Counted from the stretch's first letter, positions 1-10,430 are shown. The stretch: DNA of 64,000 nt from Volvox africanus (GCA_030268105.1 BSDZ01000103.1:2112501-2176500), one strand, 5' to 3'. A program made the numbers and translations. The notes: generated by a model not told the origin, from the letters alone.

Positions 1-96
1 TCCGCTACTGGTCAGCTCGCAGTTCACTTTAATTGGGGTCGTCACCGTCCATCGACATGGGGGCACCCTGCCCTTTACTTTAGGGTCTTTGGTCTT

Positions 97-120
97 TATG
101 TGTATGTGTATGTGTATGTG
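97..120 (+). repeat. (TATGTG)4 short hexamer array
   Basis: Four tandem TATGTG units stand directly before the sequence shared with the second duplicon copy. The other copy has 530 GATGTG units at the same place, so this is probably the unexpanded state. Bases 1-96 contain nothing I recognise. Confidence 0.9.
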
Positions 121-178
121 TGGGGCTGAATATAGATTGGGTGCGGTCGGGAACATCTTTTGAACAGCTCCGAGTAAA

Positions 179-251
179 GCTCGGTTAGCTCAGTCGGTAG
201 AGCGTACGGCTGTTAACCGTAAGATCGACAGTTCGAACCTGTCATCGAGCG
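179..251 (+). tRNA. tRNA-Asn (GTT)
   Basis: A 73-base cloverleaf. The acceptor stem GCTCGGT pairs with ATCGAGC (one G-U), the D stem GCTC with GAGC, and the T stem GACAG with CTGTC around TTCGAAC. The anticodon loop carries GTT and no intron is seen. The A and B boxes look intact. Its duplicate at 49755-49827 has lost D-stem and acceptor pairing, so this is the copy likely to work. Confidence 0.93.
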
Positions 252-260
252 CGGATGTGA

Positions 261-354
261 GGGGTCGTAGCTCAAATGGTAGAGCGCCCGCTTAGCATGC
301 GAAGCTGAGCGCCGCAGAACAATGTGCGGGAGGTAGGGGGATCGACCGACTCCA
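261..354 (+). pseudogene. tRNA-Ala (AGC) with intron, T arm deleted
   Basis: The acceptor GGGGTCG, D arm, anticodon stem CCCGC/GCGGG and anticodon AGC are present, with an intron of about 27 bases after the anticodon. Compared with 49837-49936, six bases are missing from the T arm, which removes the T-stem 3' strand and damages the B box. I read it as a decayed duplicate of the intact-looking right-hand copy. Confidence 0.8.
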
Positions 355-637
355 GATAATGTCCACCTCTGGTTTGGAGTCCTTGTTGAGTCTTTTCTGT
401 CCTCGATGACTCTGTTCTGTTCCATGTTTCCTTGCTTCACCGGACCTTCCCCTTGGGCACCCAGCCATACAGACATACACATACAGTAAGGCGCTCTGCT
501 ACTATCCCATCCCTCTGCTAGTATCCGTATCAATGCCACTGCTGCGGTGTGTGCATACACATGTGTGTGCAACAACACTACTGCATCCCTCCATCCTCTC
601 GTCGGATGCCTTCCAGCTTGCATCGCTTGGATGGATG

Positions 638-688
638 CTGCCCGTTCTTACAAAGCATGTCCGATGGATGACCATGCATGACGGGCAG
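638..688. repeat. 51-base hairpin repeat, copy 1
   Basis: The ends CTGCCCGT and ACGGGCAG are inverted repeats of 8 bases, and an inner GCATG can pair with CATGC. The same 51 bases recur at 50220-50270 within the duplication and at 61325-61375 in unrelated flanks, so it is a dispersed unit. No coding capacity. Confidence 0.7.
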
Positions 689-740
689 GTCGGTAATCAG
701 TAAGGCAGTCATACAACATCCCGCATCATCCGGTCTTCTG

Positions 741-1571
741 TGTTGTATTACGGTTTGATTATCATCAATGTGTTGGTCTAGGCGACCTAATAAGACAATA
801 TGGGAACATAATTAATGCATTGCTCTCTCTCTCTCTCTAGATATATATATGTATTGCTATATGTAGATATATGTATATGTATTGCTATATGTATATATAT
901 ACATATATTGCTGTAAATATCTGTATATATATCAAAATATATTAATTTTTACATATTTAGCTAGTTCTGCATTTAAGAATCCATGAAATTGGGTTTCTTG
1001 GTCTCATGCTGCCAGCTGTATCAATAATGCGCCAACCAATGAACGTTTGACTCAACCCGAGGAACGTGGGTAATGAGCATTGTAATAAATGGCATGACTT
1101 GTTCAGTAATAATATTTGTTGTATGGTTGGTACCTCAATGTTGGCATGAACGACGCAAAGTGTGAGAATTGCGACGACCACAGTGGTTAGTCGGCAACCC
1201 AATATTGATATTCGGCCATTATATTACATAAATACCGGGAAGGCTTGATAATACTGCATGCGAATATCTGTGATACGTTGCTAGGGTTCATCACACTCAC
1301 AAATCGATGATCTGGTGTGAGATGTACTGCATATGGGTATCACAAGTATAATATGTGCGAGGACGGCTGAATAGCTTAAGCTTTTACGAGCTCAAATCGG
1401 ATTATCTTTGATATTATCATATTGAACTATATTACACTGTGATTGGCCCGAGCCAAGCCTGAGCATTATGAGCCTGTTAGATGATGATCGCCGAATGGTT
1501 AGGTTCTGATAACCGAATGCACCACATCGCATCTAATGGACTATAAGTTGTAACCTTTTTGCTCCTGAAGA
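741..1571 (+). repeat. Diverged LTR (family IV), 3' end missing
   Basis: It begins TGTTGTATTACGG like the Ty3 LTRs of this window. It carries the shared LTR motif GCGAGGACGGC at 1357-1367, preceded by GTATAAT, and a GGCCCGAGC block as in family I. A CT run and AT-rich microsatellite occupy about 815-960. By alignment with family I LTRs roughly the last 150 bases are missing; at about 1571 it abuts, head on, the truncated LTR of E1. No internal region of this family is present, so it is a solo or truncated LTR. Confidence 0.6.
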
Positions 1572-1952
1572 CTTAAATATCGCGTCATCCGTGATATTAT
1601 TGAATGCAACGCATGCAATATGCGAAGGTCCGAATATCAATATTCAGTTGCCGACCCAACCATCGCGATCATCGCCTTCTTGCATACGCATATGGTTCAT
1701 GACGTAAATGAGATAATAATATTTAAAGTATTATTACGTGATATAAAATGCCAATGGATAGATCGCGCAGTAATTATCAGCCTCGAGTCAAACATGTTGA
1801 CCGACAGTGCGATGTCGTGGATGATAATGCGACGTGCCTGATTAGCTAGATATACTCGAGTATATCATGCTAATATGATTGTATTATGCTTCATGATGCT
1901 CAAATGGGTTGCAGTCCACTCTGGTATGAACGGCGATCAAACCCGTGTACTA
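1572..1952 (-). repeat. E1 3' LTR, truncated
   Basis: Matches the right-hand part (plus-strand sense) of the family II LTRs at 13921-14735 and 44427-45239. The expected end GTACAACA is mutated, and the polypurine tract GGAGGGGGGATAGT lies just beyond on the minus strand. Short open frames here are LTR sequence, not genes. Confidence 0.85.
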
Positions 1953-3782
1953 CCCGCGTAACTATCCCCCCTCCCGTATGCAGCGTCCTCACTGCATCAG
2001 ACAGCATCGACTGCAAAGATCATTGGGTCTGCGTGGCACGTAGGAGAGCTTCCTCCAACAGGGGCTTCATTTCTGGCGAGAAGTTACGCATCGGCTCCCA
2101 CAAATTATGCTCGCTAGAATAGCCAGTCCACTTGACCAGATATTCGTGCACCTTCCGCTTTCGTCATTGTTGACCTATACGACGAACCCAATAATCCAAT
2201 ATTCGCTCCACATCATACTCTTTTTGCTTGCCTGCGATCCAGGTCTCGTGACCGGGGTCCATTACTGCAGGGGCATCGGTGTTGTTTGTAACGGGCTCCG
2301 TGCCACGATAAGGACGGATGAGGGATATATGAAACGTGGGGTGGATATTCATGTCAGAGGGTATGGATAGCTCCACAGCTACATTTCCTACCATGCGAAC
2401 AACGGGATATGAATCAATCCAGCGAGGTAACAATTTACGGGAACCGTCGGCGAGCGAACGCAAATTCTTAGTGCTCAATAATACCATTTGTCCCACCAAA
2501 AATGTTACATCTCTTTGGATTTATTATAGTAGTCTGTCGTCCGTTGTTGTGCCGCGTCCAAACATGCCTTCACGTCTGTCATGCGGGATAGGAATGACTT
2601 GGCAAAGGTTTTAGCCGCTGGGATATTTATCTCCAACTCTCGCCACATGGGTAGCGCAGGATGGAATCCATAATTCAGAAAGAAAGGGCTTTGACCTGTA
2701 GAACGGTTAACAGCGTTGTTAAGCGCAAATTCTGCCAAAGTCAGAAATGTATCCCAAACAGAGGGTGTGCGTCCCGCGAAATTCCTCAACATGTTGCCCA
2801 GCGTGCGATTTGTGCATTCAGTTTGCCCATCGGATTGTGGATGATATGCTGTGCTCAAATGAACGCGCATACCGACGAGTTCACATAGTGCTTCCCAAAA
2901 TTTAGACATGAATTGACCGCCACGATTGGATATCACATTTTTAGGAACGCCATGTAATCGGACCACGTTATCAAAAAATAATCGGGCTGTTTGCTCAGCG
3001 GTGCAAGATGAGGTGCAGGGGGCTAAGTGAACCATCTTGGTCAAGCGATCGACCATAACGAACACTGAGTCGTATCCCCCCTCAGTTTTGGGCAGCGTGA
3101 CTACGAAGTCCATTGAAACACTTTCCCAAGGGGCATCTGGTATAGGTAAAGGTTGTAATAAACCCTCGCCCTTACCAGATAGTGCTTTATTGCGCTGACA
3201 TAAACTGCACCTTTGCACGAAGTTTTCTGCATCCTTCACCATGGGCGGCCACCAGAACGAGCGTCGTACGAGCTCTGCCAGACGAGTACTTCCAGGATGT
3301 CCTGCTAATGGGTCCTCGTGGAACCGTGCAAGAATATCGTAGCGCAAAGTGTCGTTGTTCAGCACGACGATTTGTGTGGTCGAACCATCCATCCGTAGCC
3401 ACAAATCGTTGCGCTTGTACAAATGCTCCACGTTACTTGCTGAAACAAACCATGGATCGGTCTGATATGCCATCTTGAGTCGTTGCGCGAGATCTGCTGC
3501 TATCGGCACCTCCTGGCTGTGTGAACGAGTAACCGGTGCTGCTGGAATTGCAGCATAAAGCGATGGATGTCGACTGAGGGCGTCAGCAATATTAATTCTG
3601 CCGGCGATATATTCCCACATACAGTCGAAACGAGATAGATATTCCATCCACTGGGCTTGTTGTTGGTTAAGCGTGGGGACACTCTGCAAGAATGTCAGCG
3701 GTTTGTGGTCAGTCTTCAGCGTAAAAGGGCGGCCTTCGAGGTAACAGCGCCACTCCTTCAAAGCATGTAGAGCTGCCAACAG
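1953..3782 (-). pseudogene. E1 pol 3' part: RNase H end, integrase, chromodomain
   Basis: Minus-strand remnant of a Ty3 Pol. Reading leftwards from 3782: the end of RNase H (KTDHKPLTFL), the HHCC zinc finger ending CSLCQRNK, an integrase core with MDFVVTLPKTEGGYD and the DGQTE-type glutamate block, then a chromodomain near 2090-2170. A one-base loss near 2505 shifts the frame after the catalytic core, and another break lies near 2164. The host DNA of E2's target is within RNase H; the upstream half is at 11269-12240. Not functional. Confidence 0.88.
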
Positions 3783-4615
3783 TGTTGTGCTACGGTTCGT
3801 TTCCCGCCGATGCGTAGGTTGATGCGACCCTGCAAGGTGAAGTGTTATCTTGATGAACGCATGAATGATTATTGCATATGAATGAACCTGCATGATATAG
3901 ATATATTCGCATACATTTATATATGCATTTGGCATGTTATCATTATCCATCGCGACATCACATCATGGCAAATCCGCCTAGCATGCATGAAATACCGAAT
4001 CATTGAAGTGCGCATCATGCTCGTGCTATGGAACAATAAGTAATATTATTTGATATAATATTACTTCATTACAGCAAACGTTGAGAGCGCCACACTCGTC
4101 GCGATGCATGCCTTGCAACCGGATATCGTTATTTGGACCCCTGCACCATGCGAATGCCGGAAAGGCTTATACGTTGTTATACATGGACATCGCCTATACG
4201 CAGTAGGGTTGTCACACTTAGGATCGGCCTCCTAGTGTGAATCGTACGGCATCGCGATGCTACGAGTATAACAGATGCGAGGACGGCTAAGCAAGATAAG
4301 ACATTCGATACTGGAGAACACTTGTGTGTTCTACATTATTATTGCTATATGCTATTCTCCTTAGCCCGAGCTAAGCCTAAACTTCGCTATTCACCGCCGC
4401 GTGATGATTGCTCGCTTCCGGCGCTGACAGCGATTACGTCCATTGCACCGCTTCGATCTGTAAGACTGTAAGTTATATCTCTTCTTGTTTGAAGTCTTCC
4501 GCTGTCTCTGTTTGCTCTCGCTTGCCTTGCTGTACTTGCAAGTGCTCGCGCATTGGTGTCGCAAGCCTTCAGACGCGCAGATACTGATGAGCAAACACGA
4601 AGGAGAGGTACAACA
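3783..4615 (+). repeat. E2 5' LTR
   Basis: 833 bases, TGTTGTGCTACGG to GGTACAACA. GTATAACA followed by GCGAGGACGGC at 4277-4287 is the likely core promoter block shared with other LTR families here. It matches the 3' LTR closely. Confidence 0.95.
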
Positions 4616-4618
4616 AAT

Positions 4619-4637
4619 TGGTATCGATACAGGTTCG
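4619..4637 (+). promoter_or_regulatory. E2 primer-binding site (initiator-Met-like)
   Basis: Three bases after the LTR stands TGGTATCGATACAGG. It starts with TGG, complementary to a tRNA CCA end, and resembles plant initiator-tRNA-Met primer sites (TGGTATCAGAGCCAGG). E7 (TGGTATCGAGACAGG) and E5 (TGGTATCGAGACTG) have close versions. The exact primer tRNA is not in this window. Confidence 0.6.
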
Positions 4638-4683
4638 TTGCCTTACTGTCTCTCTTTGTCTAATCGGAAGTAGGTTCTTTCTA

Positions 4684-5081
4684 TGGCGAGTTCCAGCGAC
4701 GAACCACAAGGACCGCTAGATACTTTTGCCGAAGACCTAGGCCGCACCGTTTTGGACGCCGCCACTTCCGGTTTGTAATTGTTTAATTGCTTTTGCTTAG
4801 ATTGCTGCACTTGTTGTGTAAGTGTACGCTCTGAGTCGCAGGTAATCTCAGTGCACCGGCATTACTTGCCGCGGCGACTGAGGCCGGCTTTCGTCCGGAC
4901 CATTTGGCGACTCTCATCGCCCAAACTACGGAGATCAGGACTCAGCTGGGCAAGTACTTGCTGAGTTTACTGAATCTTCTCAAGAGTACTGTCGGTAGGC
5001 TCACCGAATCGTTTTGTACTCTTGCCTTTGCGATAGAAGTCGGCTTCTATTACGCAAACCTAGGGTATTGCTTCGTGCTCC
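4684..5081 (+). other. E2 leader with a possible spliced 5' gag exon
   Basis: An ATG at 4684 opens a 30-codon frame (MASSSDEPQ... to ...DAATSG). A possible donor G|GTTTGT follows at about 4771, with an acceptor GTCGCAG near 4841. Joining them keeps the frame open (GNLSAPALLAAATEAG...) to 5116, but in a frame different from gag at 5082, so a second intron or another use would be needed. E7 has the same arrangement. Inference only; it may simply be an untranslated leader. Confidence 0.3.
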
Positions 5082-6317
5082 ATGTCCGCGGAACACGACG
5101 ATACGCCGCACACTAGCCTAGCTAGCCAACCTGATTTTGTTGTGGCTGCTAGAGCGCCGGATAGAGGTCTTGAGACTGTTGGCACGCGAGCCACTCAAGA
5201 GCCCCTTGTCCTTCAGACCCCTGCTCACTTAATTGTGCCGCATTCAGCAGTTAACACCAATATGGACAACACTGCTGGACCAAGGGTTCTGCCATTACCT
5301 CAAGCTCGAGGGCATGATGACATCCCTGAGGTGATGAGATTGTTAATTCCCGTTCCTAGGCTCAATATTTCGCTAACTGAAAAGACAGCAGGACATAGCA
5401 TAGCCGATGCAACTCGTGCGTACGTGTGTGACGCTAAAAAGTATCTCCAGGCTGTTCATGGTGGTGATAATGATGGTATCAGGTGTCTCTTCATTGGTAA
5501 CACCCTCGAGGGCTCAGCGAAGGACTGGTATCGCGAATGGACCACCGCCCGGGGCGACTATACTTTTGACGAGATGATCGCCGCTTTGCTCGCACGGTTC
5601 GCTACTGAGGTTCAAGCACGTGATGTGGAGGCTCGTAAGGTTTTGGCAGCCGGTAGCTACCACATGCGTCGGGGTGAAAATGTACCTGCGTACCAGTCAC
5701 GCTTCGAAGCACTAGTGACCCCCATTGCTGATCTCACCGAAACCGAGCGTGTCTTTTGGTTTAAGCGAGGCCTGACGAAACTTTTGGCTAAATGGTGCGC
5801 TACTGACTTGGCTGGGGTGCCGATCAAGTCGTATGATGCCTTGGTCACTTTTGCTAAGGGTACGGAGATACGACTCCTTGCCGGTGAGGAAGAAGTCAAG
5901 TCTGCCCCTCGTGCAAATGCCGTGCAAGTGCAGGATCCGCTTGGGGAAGCTGTAGCTCTCGACCAGGAACTCGGAGCGACCCGCCCCACGCCTACTGCCG
6001 CGACGCGACGTAGCAACCGGCAACGCCAGGCGCGCGGGGGCGCTAGCTCGGGTGTCCGCGGGTCAGGAGGAGCAGGTCCGAGCTCGGACCCGGCTAAGAG
6101 CAGGAAGCGTGGTGGTGCGCCGTCGTCGGCAGCCGCACAGCGCTCTGACCCCAATGCGAAGCGGACTCGCACGGATGACTCGTTTATGCCAAAATGCAAT
6201 TGCAATCGTTCCGAGTTCGAACGTCGGAAAGCGGCCAATGTTTGTCTACGGTGCGCGGAGAGTCATCCTACGAAGGATTGCCCGTTACTGCCGCCGTTTG
6301 TACCTCAGCCGAAATAG
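5082..6317 (+). CDS. E2 Gag (capsid-nucleocapsid) polyprotein
   Basis: 411 residues, structural protein of a Ty3 particle. A Retrotrans_gag-like capsid region spans about residues 110-290 (LFIGNTLEGSAKDWY, then the RFEALVTPIADLTE block). A basic Arg/Lys/Ser-rich linker follows, then a single zinc knuckle CLRCAESHPTKDC, spaced CX2CX3HX4C, one residue shorter than the usual CX2CX4HX4C. It ends in UAG, and Pol continues in the same frame immediately after. The ATG at 5082 is the first of this frame. Open along its whole length, unlike the Gag of E7. Confidence 0.9.
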   Translation: MSAEHDDTPHTSLASQPDFVVAARAPDRGLETVGTRATQEPLVLQTPAHLIVPHSAVNTNMDNTAGPRVLPLPQARGHDDIPEVMRLLIPVPRLNISLTEKTAGHSIADATRAYVCDAKKYLQAVHGGDNDGIRCLFIGNTLEGSAKDWYREWTTARGDYTFDEMIAALLARFATEVQARDVEARKVLAAGSYHMRRGENVPAYQSRFEALVTPIADLTETERVFWFKRGLTKLLAKWCATDLAGVPIKSYDALVTFAKGTEIRLLAGEEEVKSAPRANAVQVQDPLGEAVALDQELGATRPTPTAATRRSNRQRQARGGASSGVRGSGGAGPSSDPAKSRKRGGAPSSAAAQRSDPNAKRTRTDDSFMPKCNCNRSEFERRKAANVCLRCAESHPTKDCPLLPPFVPQPK

Positions 6318-6356
6318 GGGCTTGCCCGGGTTCCTGTGGAGGGGGCACCACCCGGG
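6315..6356 (+). promoter_or_regulatory. Putative gag-pol UAG readthrough signal (E2)
   Basis: UAG at 6315-6317, a 7-base spacer, CCCGGG at 6325-6330, a 20-base loop, and CCCGGG at 6351-6356 that can pair perfectly. E5, another family, keeps the same spacer, stem and loop lengths. Pol resumes in the same frame. This resembles retroviral stop-codon readthrough by analogy; it is not proven. Confidence 0.6.
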
Positions 6357-9300
6357 ATTTCTGAACTAACGTGTGGTCGGTGGTCATCCTTACGGCCAGC
6401 TGTTAAGGCATTGTTGCCTTGCGTACTTGGACACATCGAGCGAGTCATTGCGCGACGCATCACGCTTGACGGACGCACGGGACTTCTCTGCTTCGATCCG
6501 TTGTGTAATTTGTTTACACCTCGCCGTCCCCTGTCGTCTATCGATCTGTCTAACCACGTGGTTTTGTTCATCCCCTCGTCTCTGCGTGAGATGTCGGAAC
6601 AGTCGGCCGTTTACAGGAGATGTAGGCGTCAATATCCAGGCACCGCCGCATGTGTATTACTCCCCGCTTTCTGTCGGCGCAAGGCAGAGGTATCGTTGAG
6701 GGGTATGCGGTGTGTCCACCGGTTCGAGCCGGGCACCGTTTTGTTTAATGGTGTGGATCGGGAGGGTACGCTGGCTCCGTGGCCAAGCACATCCTACTCG
6801 GTTGACGTTTGGTACGAAGCTCCTGATGAGGGTGCCGTAGGTTACGGACCCGCCCTAAGTGCACTAACGTTATCTGCTGGGCAGTCGCTCATAGATAACC
6901 ATGTCCCAGTGGTTCAGATCGGTTTGAATGGCCGTACTCTGAAGGCACTTGTTGACACCGGTGCCAGCGACGACTTCATCTCTGTCGCAGAGGTGAATGC
7001 GCTGGGGTTGACCCCAGAGTCGTCTGATTGTCCCCAGGTTACCCTTGCTGACGGGGGTAAGCATCCCATCGTGGGCAGGATTACCCTTAGCCTATCGATA
7101 GGCCCTTTGCGTGTTGTGACCCGGCCGTACGTGCTGCAGGGCTTAGCAGAGACTGCACCGTACATAATGGGGTCTTCGACATTACGGCAGTACCGCACGC
7201 GCATCGACAAGGAGACCGCAACCCTGCATATGTGCAAGGGTACTCTGTCGATTAAGGTACCTTTCCTGTCGTTCAAACATGTCACACCAAAGGAGGGCGA
7301 AGCTGAGGCGGTGCCTATGGTTAATTTCGCGGTGACCGCAATGGCCGCGTGAATCGAACCAGAGCTAGTCGGGCGTAAGGAGGCCGTCCGTTTGTTACGG
7401 AAGGGTGCCCACGGACTGCTTTTGAGGCCGTGGGTGAGCTGTTGTGCCACCACCGCGAAGATTTCTGTTGATCCTGAGGTTGAGGCCCTACTGTCGCAGT
7501 ATGAGGACGTCTTTAAAGATATCCCTGGCCTACCACCTATGCGTCCTGTTGATCACACAATCCCTCTCATGCCTGGAGCGCAGCCTACGGCCCGGCCAAT
7601 GTACAGGTTGAGTCCATTGGAGCTGGACGAGGTAAAGCGCCAGGTGACGGATTTACTCGCGAAGGGTATGATACGCCCCAGCACATCCCCGTATTCTGCA
7701 CCGATTTTGTTTGTCGGTAAGAAGGATGGGACCTTGCGCATGTGCATCGATTACCGGGGGTTAAATGCGAGTACGGTGAAAAATCGCTACCCTTTGCCAC
7801 GCGTTGACGACCTGTTGGATAAGCTGAAGGGATCGGCTTATTTTTCCTCGATTGACTTGCAACAGGGCTATAATCAGATTCGCATCGCTGCCTCTGATAT
7901 TCCGAAAACCGCTTTTCGGACGCCCTTCGGTCATTTCCAGTATATGGTCCTATCGTTTGGTTTGACTAATGCCCCTGCGACGTTTCAGGCGGTTATGGAC
8001 CGAATGTTTAGGCCGTTTATCGACAGGTTCGTTGTTTGCTACCTGGATGACATCTTGGTTTATTCTAAGACGCGCGAGGAGCACTTGGAGCATCTTCGGC
8101 TCGTGCTCGACGTTATGAGGCGGGAGCAATTGTTTGCTAAACGCGCCAAATGCTTTTGGGCACAGCCTCAGGTGGAATATTTAGGCCACATTGTGTCGGC
8201 CACTGGTGTGAAGATGGACCCGCGGAAGGTCGCCGTGGTTTGCGATTGGCCCGCGCCTCAGAACCTCATGGAGCTGCGTAACTTCCTTGGCTTGACCAAT
8301 TAAGTTGATTGAAAAATATTCCATCATTGCGGCCCCGCTTACTAACTTAACTCGCAAAGGCGTTTTCGTTTCGCTCGAGTCGTGGACGTCGCAATGCCAG
8401 CGGGCATTTGAAGAGCTCAAGCGAACCGTTGCCGAAGATGTCACCCTTGCATTCCCTGATTACTCGTTGCCGTTTCGTGTTGAGGTAGTGTCTGATGCCT
8501 CAATATTTGGAAGCGGCGCTGTATTGTTACAGGAAGGGCGACCGATCGCCTTCACGAGTAAGAAGTTTTCTGGTGCGGAGATTCGCTACACCACCGGGGA
8601 ACAGGAGCTTCTGGCAGTGCTGCATGCTTTAAAGGAATGGCGCTGTTACCTCGAGGGACGCCCATTTACTTTAAAGACTGACCACAAGCCCCTAACGTTT
8701 TTGCAAAGCGTTCCAACGTTGAACCGCCGTCAGGCTAGGTGGATGGAATACCTAGCTAGGTTCGACTGCACCTGGGAGTACATTTCTGGTAAATTGAATA
8801 TTGCCGATGCTCTCAGTCGACATCCGTCGCTACACGCTGCAATTTTGGCAGCGCCCGTCGTGCGACCGCATAACGAGGAGGTGCCGATCGCAACGGACCT
8901 CGCAGAGCGGTTGAAGGTGGCCTACAACGCAGACGCCTGGTTCTCGGAGCCGGCTAATGTAGAAAACCTTCGCAAGCAGAATGGCCTTTGGCTACGGACG
9001 GAGGGTGCAGCTACGCAAATCGTCGTTCCGAACGACGACGCGCTACGCTACGACATCCTTGCGCGGTTCCACGAGGACCCATTAGCAGGACACCCTGGTA
9101 GCAAGCGGTTGGTCGAATTGGTGCAACCTTCCTTTTGGTGGCCTCGTTTGGCTAACGATGCGGCGAACTTCGTACAGACATGCAGTCTGTGCCAGCACAA
9201 TAAGGCTTTGTCCGGTAAGGGTCATGGGTTGTTGCAACCGTTGCCTGTCCCGGATGCGCCTTGGGAAAGTGTTTCCATGGACTTCGTCGTCACGCTGCCC

Positions 9301-10371
9301 AAAACTGAGGGGGGATATGATGCGGTGTTCGTAATGGTCGATCGCCTGACTAAGATGGTCCACCTAGCACCATGCACATCATCCTGCACGGCTGAGCAAA
9401 CCGCACATTTGTTTTTCGATAATGTGGTTCGGTTACATGGGGTTCCCAAAAATGTGATCTCGGACCGCGGTGGGCAGTTCACGTCTAAGTTTTGGGAAGC
9501 ACTCTGCAAGCTAGTTGGCATGCGTGTCAACCTGAGCACAGCATACCACCCGCAGACTGATGGTCAAACCGAACGCACAAACCGCACGTTGGGTGATATG
9601 TTGCGCAATTATGCTGGTCGCACACCACTCGTTTGGGATACATATTTGACTGCGGCAGAATTCGCGCTTAACAACGCTGTTAACCGCTCAACAGGCAAAA
9701 GTCCGTTCTTTCTTAACTACGGGTTTCATCCCGCGCTACCCGTGTGGCGTGAGTTGGAAGTGAACGTGCCTGCTGCTAAACTTTTTGCCAAGTCTTTTAT
9801 GTCCCGAATCACAGACGCAAAGTCGTGTTTGGACGCGGCACAGCAACGAACGACGGAATACTAAAACAAATCCAAGCAGGATGTGACGTTTTCGGAAGGG
9901 CAACTCGTGTTGCTAAGCACCAAGAACTTGCGTTCCTTGGCCGACGGATCCCGAAAACTCTTACCCCGCTGGATTGGTCCATATCCTGTCATGCGCATGG
10001 TTGGGAATGTGGCTGTGGAGCTTGCATTGCCTGCTGATATGACCATTCACCCCACGTTTCACGTATCGCTTGTCCGTCCTTATCGTGGTACGGAACCCAT
10101 CCCTGAGCCTGCTAACGCCCCCGCAGCGATAGAACCAGTTCCCGAGACCTGGATCACTGGTAAACAGAAGTTTTACGATGTGGAGCGGGTGTTAGATTAT
10201 CGCGTGCATCGTGTGGGCCGACACCGACGTAAGCGGACAGTACACTAGTACTTGGTCAAGTGGACAGGGTATACCAGCAAGCACAACTCATGGGAACCGG
10301 CACGCAACTTCTCGCAGGACATGAAGCCCCTGCTCGAAGAAGCCCGCAAACGTGCCACGTAAGCCCAATGA
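6318..10371 (+). pseudogene. E2 Pol: protease, RT, RNase H, integrase, chromodomain (broken)
   Basis: In the gag frame after UAG. Order: a pre-protease region ([12 protein letters not shown]... CVLLPAF... GTVLFNGV), an aspartic protease ([10 protein letters not shown], near 6951), RT (YLDD at 8040-8051), RNase H (KTDHKPL), the integrase HHCC finger and D,D,E core, then a chromodomain (WTGY...SWEP). Lesions against E7: CGA to TGA at 7350, an 8-base deletion near 8301 that shifts the frame in LTNYFRKF, TAC to TAA at 9862, GAG to TAG at 10246, and CAA to TAA at 10360. A Ty3 chromovirus-type Pol that can no longer be translated whole. Confidence 0.93.
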
Positions 10372-10415
10372 CCCTTGCAGTCGATGCTGTATGAAGCAGC
10401 GAGGACGCTGCATAC

Positions 10416-10430
10416 GGGAGGGGGGATAAT
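10416..10430 (+). promoter_or_regulatory. E2 polypurine tract
   Basis: GGGAGGGGGGATAAT ends exactly at the 3' LTR and would prime plus-strand DNA synthesis. The same tract precedes the 3' LTR of E7 and, on the minus strand, of E1, E4 and E6. Confidence 0.85.

Larger units (their letters stand above)
115..1446 (+). repeat. Segmental duplication, copy 1
   Basis: About 1.33 kb that matches 49691-51028 nearly base for base, with scattered substitutions and small indels. It carries a tRNA-Asn/tRNA-Ala pair, a 51-base hairpin repeat and most of a diverged LTR. Similarity starts at the hexamer repeat and stops after GTGATTGG. To the right copy 1 continues into more LTR sequence, whereas copy 2 jumps into a repeated 79-base segment. 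Confidence 0.92.

Noticed and set aside
97..120. CRISPR-like or bacterial features anywhere in the window
   Set aside because: No spaced direct repeats; the content is clearly eukaryotic.
213..623. 136-codon minus-strand frame over the tRNA genes, also present in the right copy (49789-50301)
   Set aside because: It overlaps two tRNA genes, and its frame differs between the duplicate copies by an indel, as expected for non-coding DNA.
1620..1841. Recurring 60-110-codon frames in the LTRs (also near 14401, 20673, 31326, 44905)
   Set aside because: They repeat only because the LTR repeats; the frames are not constrained and have no matches to a family.
4619..4637. Assignment of the primer tRNA to the tRNA-Asn gene of this window
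   Set aside because: The Asn gene ends ATCGAGCG, which does not match the primer site; an initiator-Met-like tRNA fits better.
5657..6238. 193-codon minus-strand frame opposite E2 gag
   Set aside because: Mirror of a GC-rich gag linker; a similar mirror occurs opposite E7 gag. No family signature.
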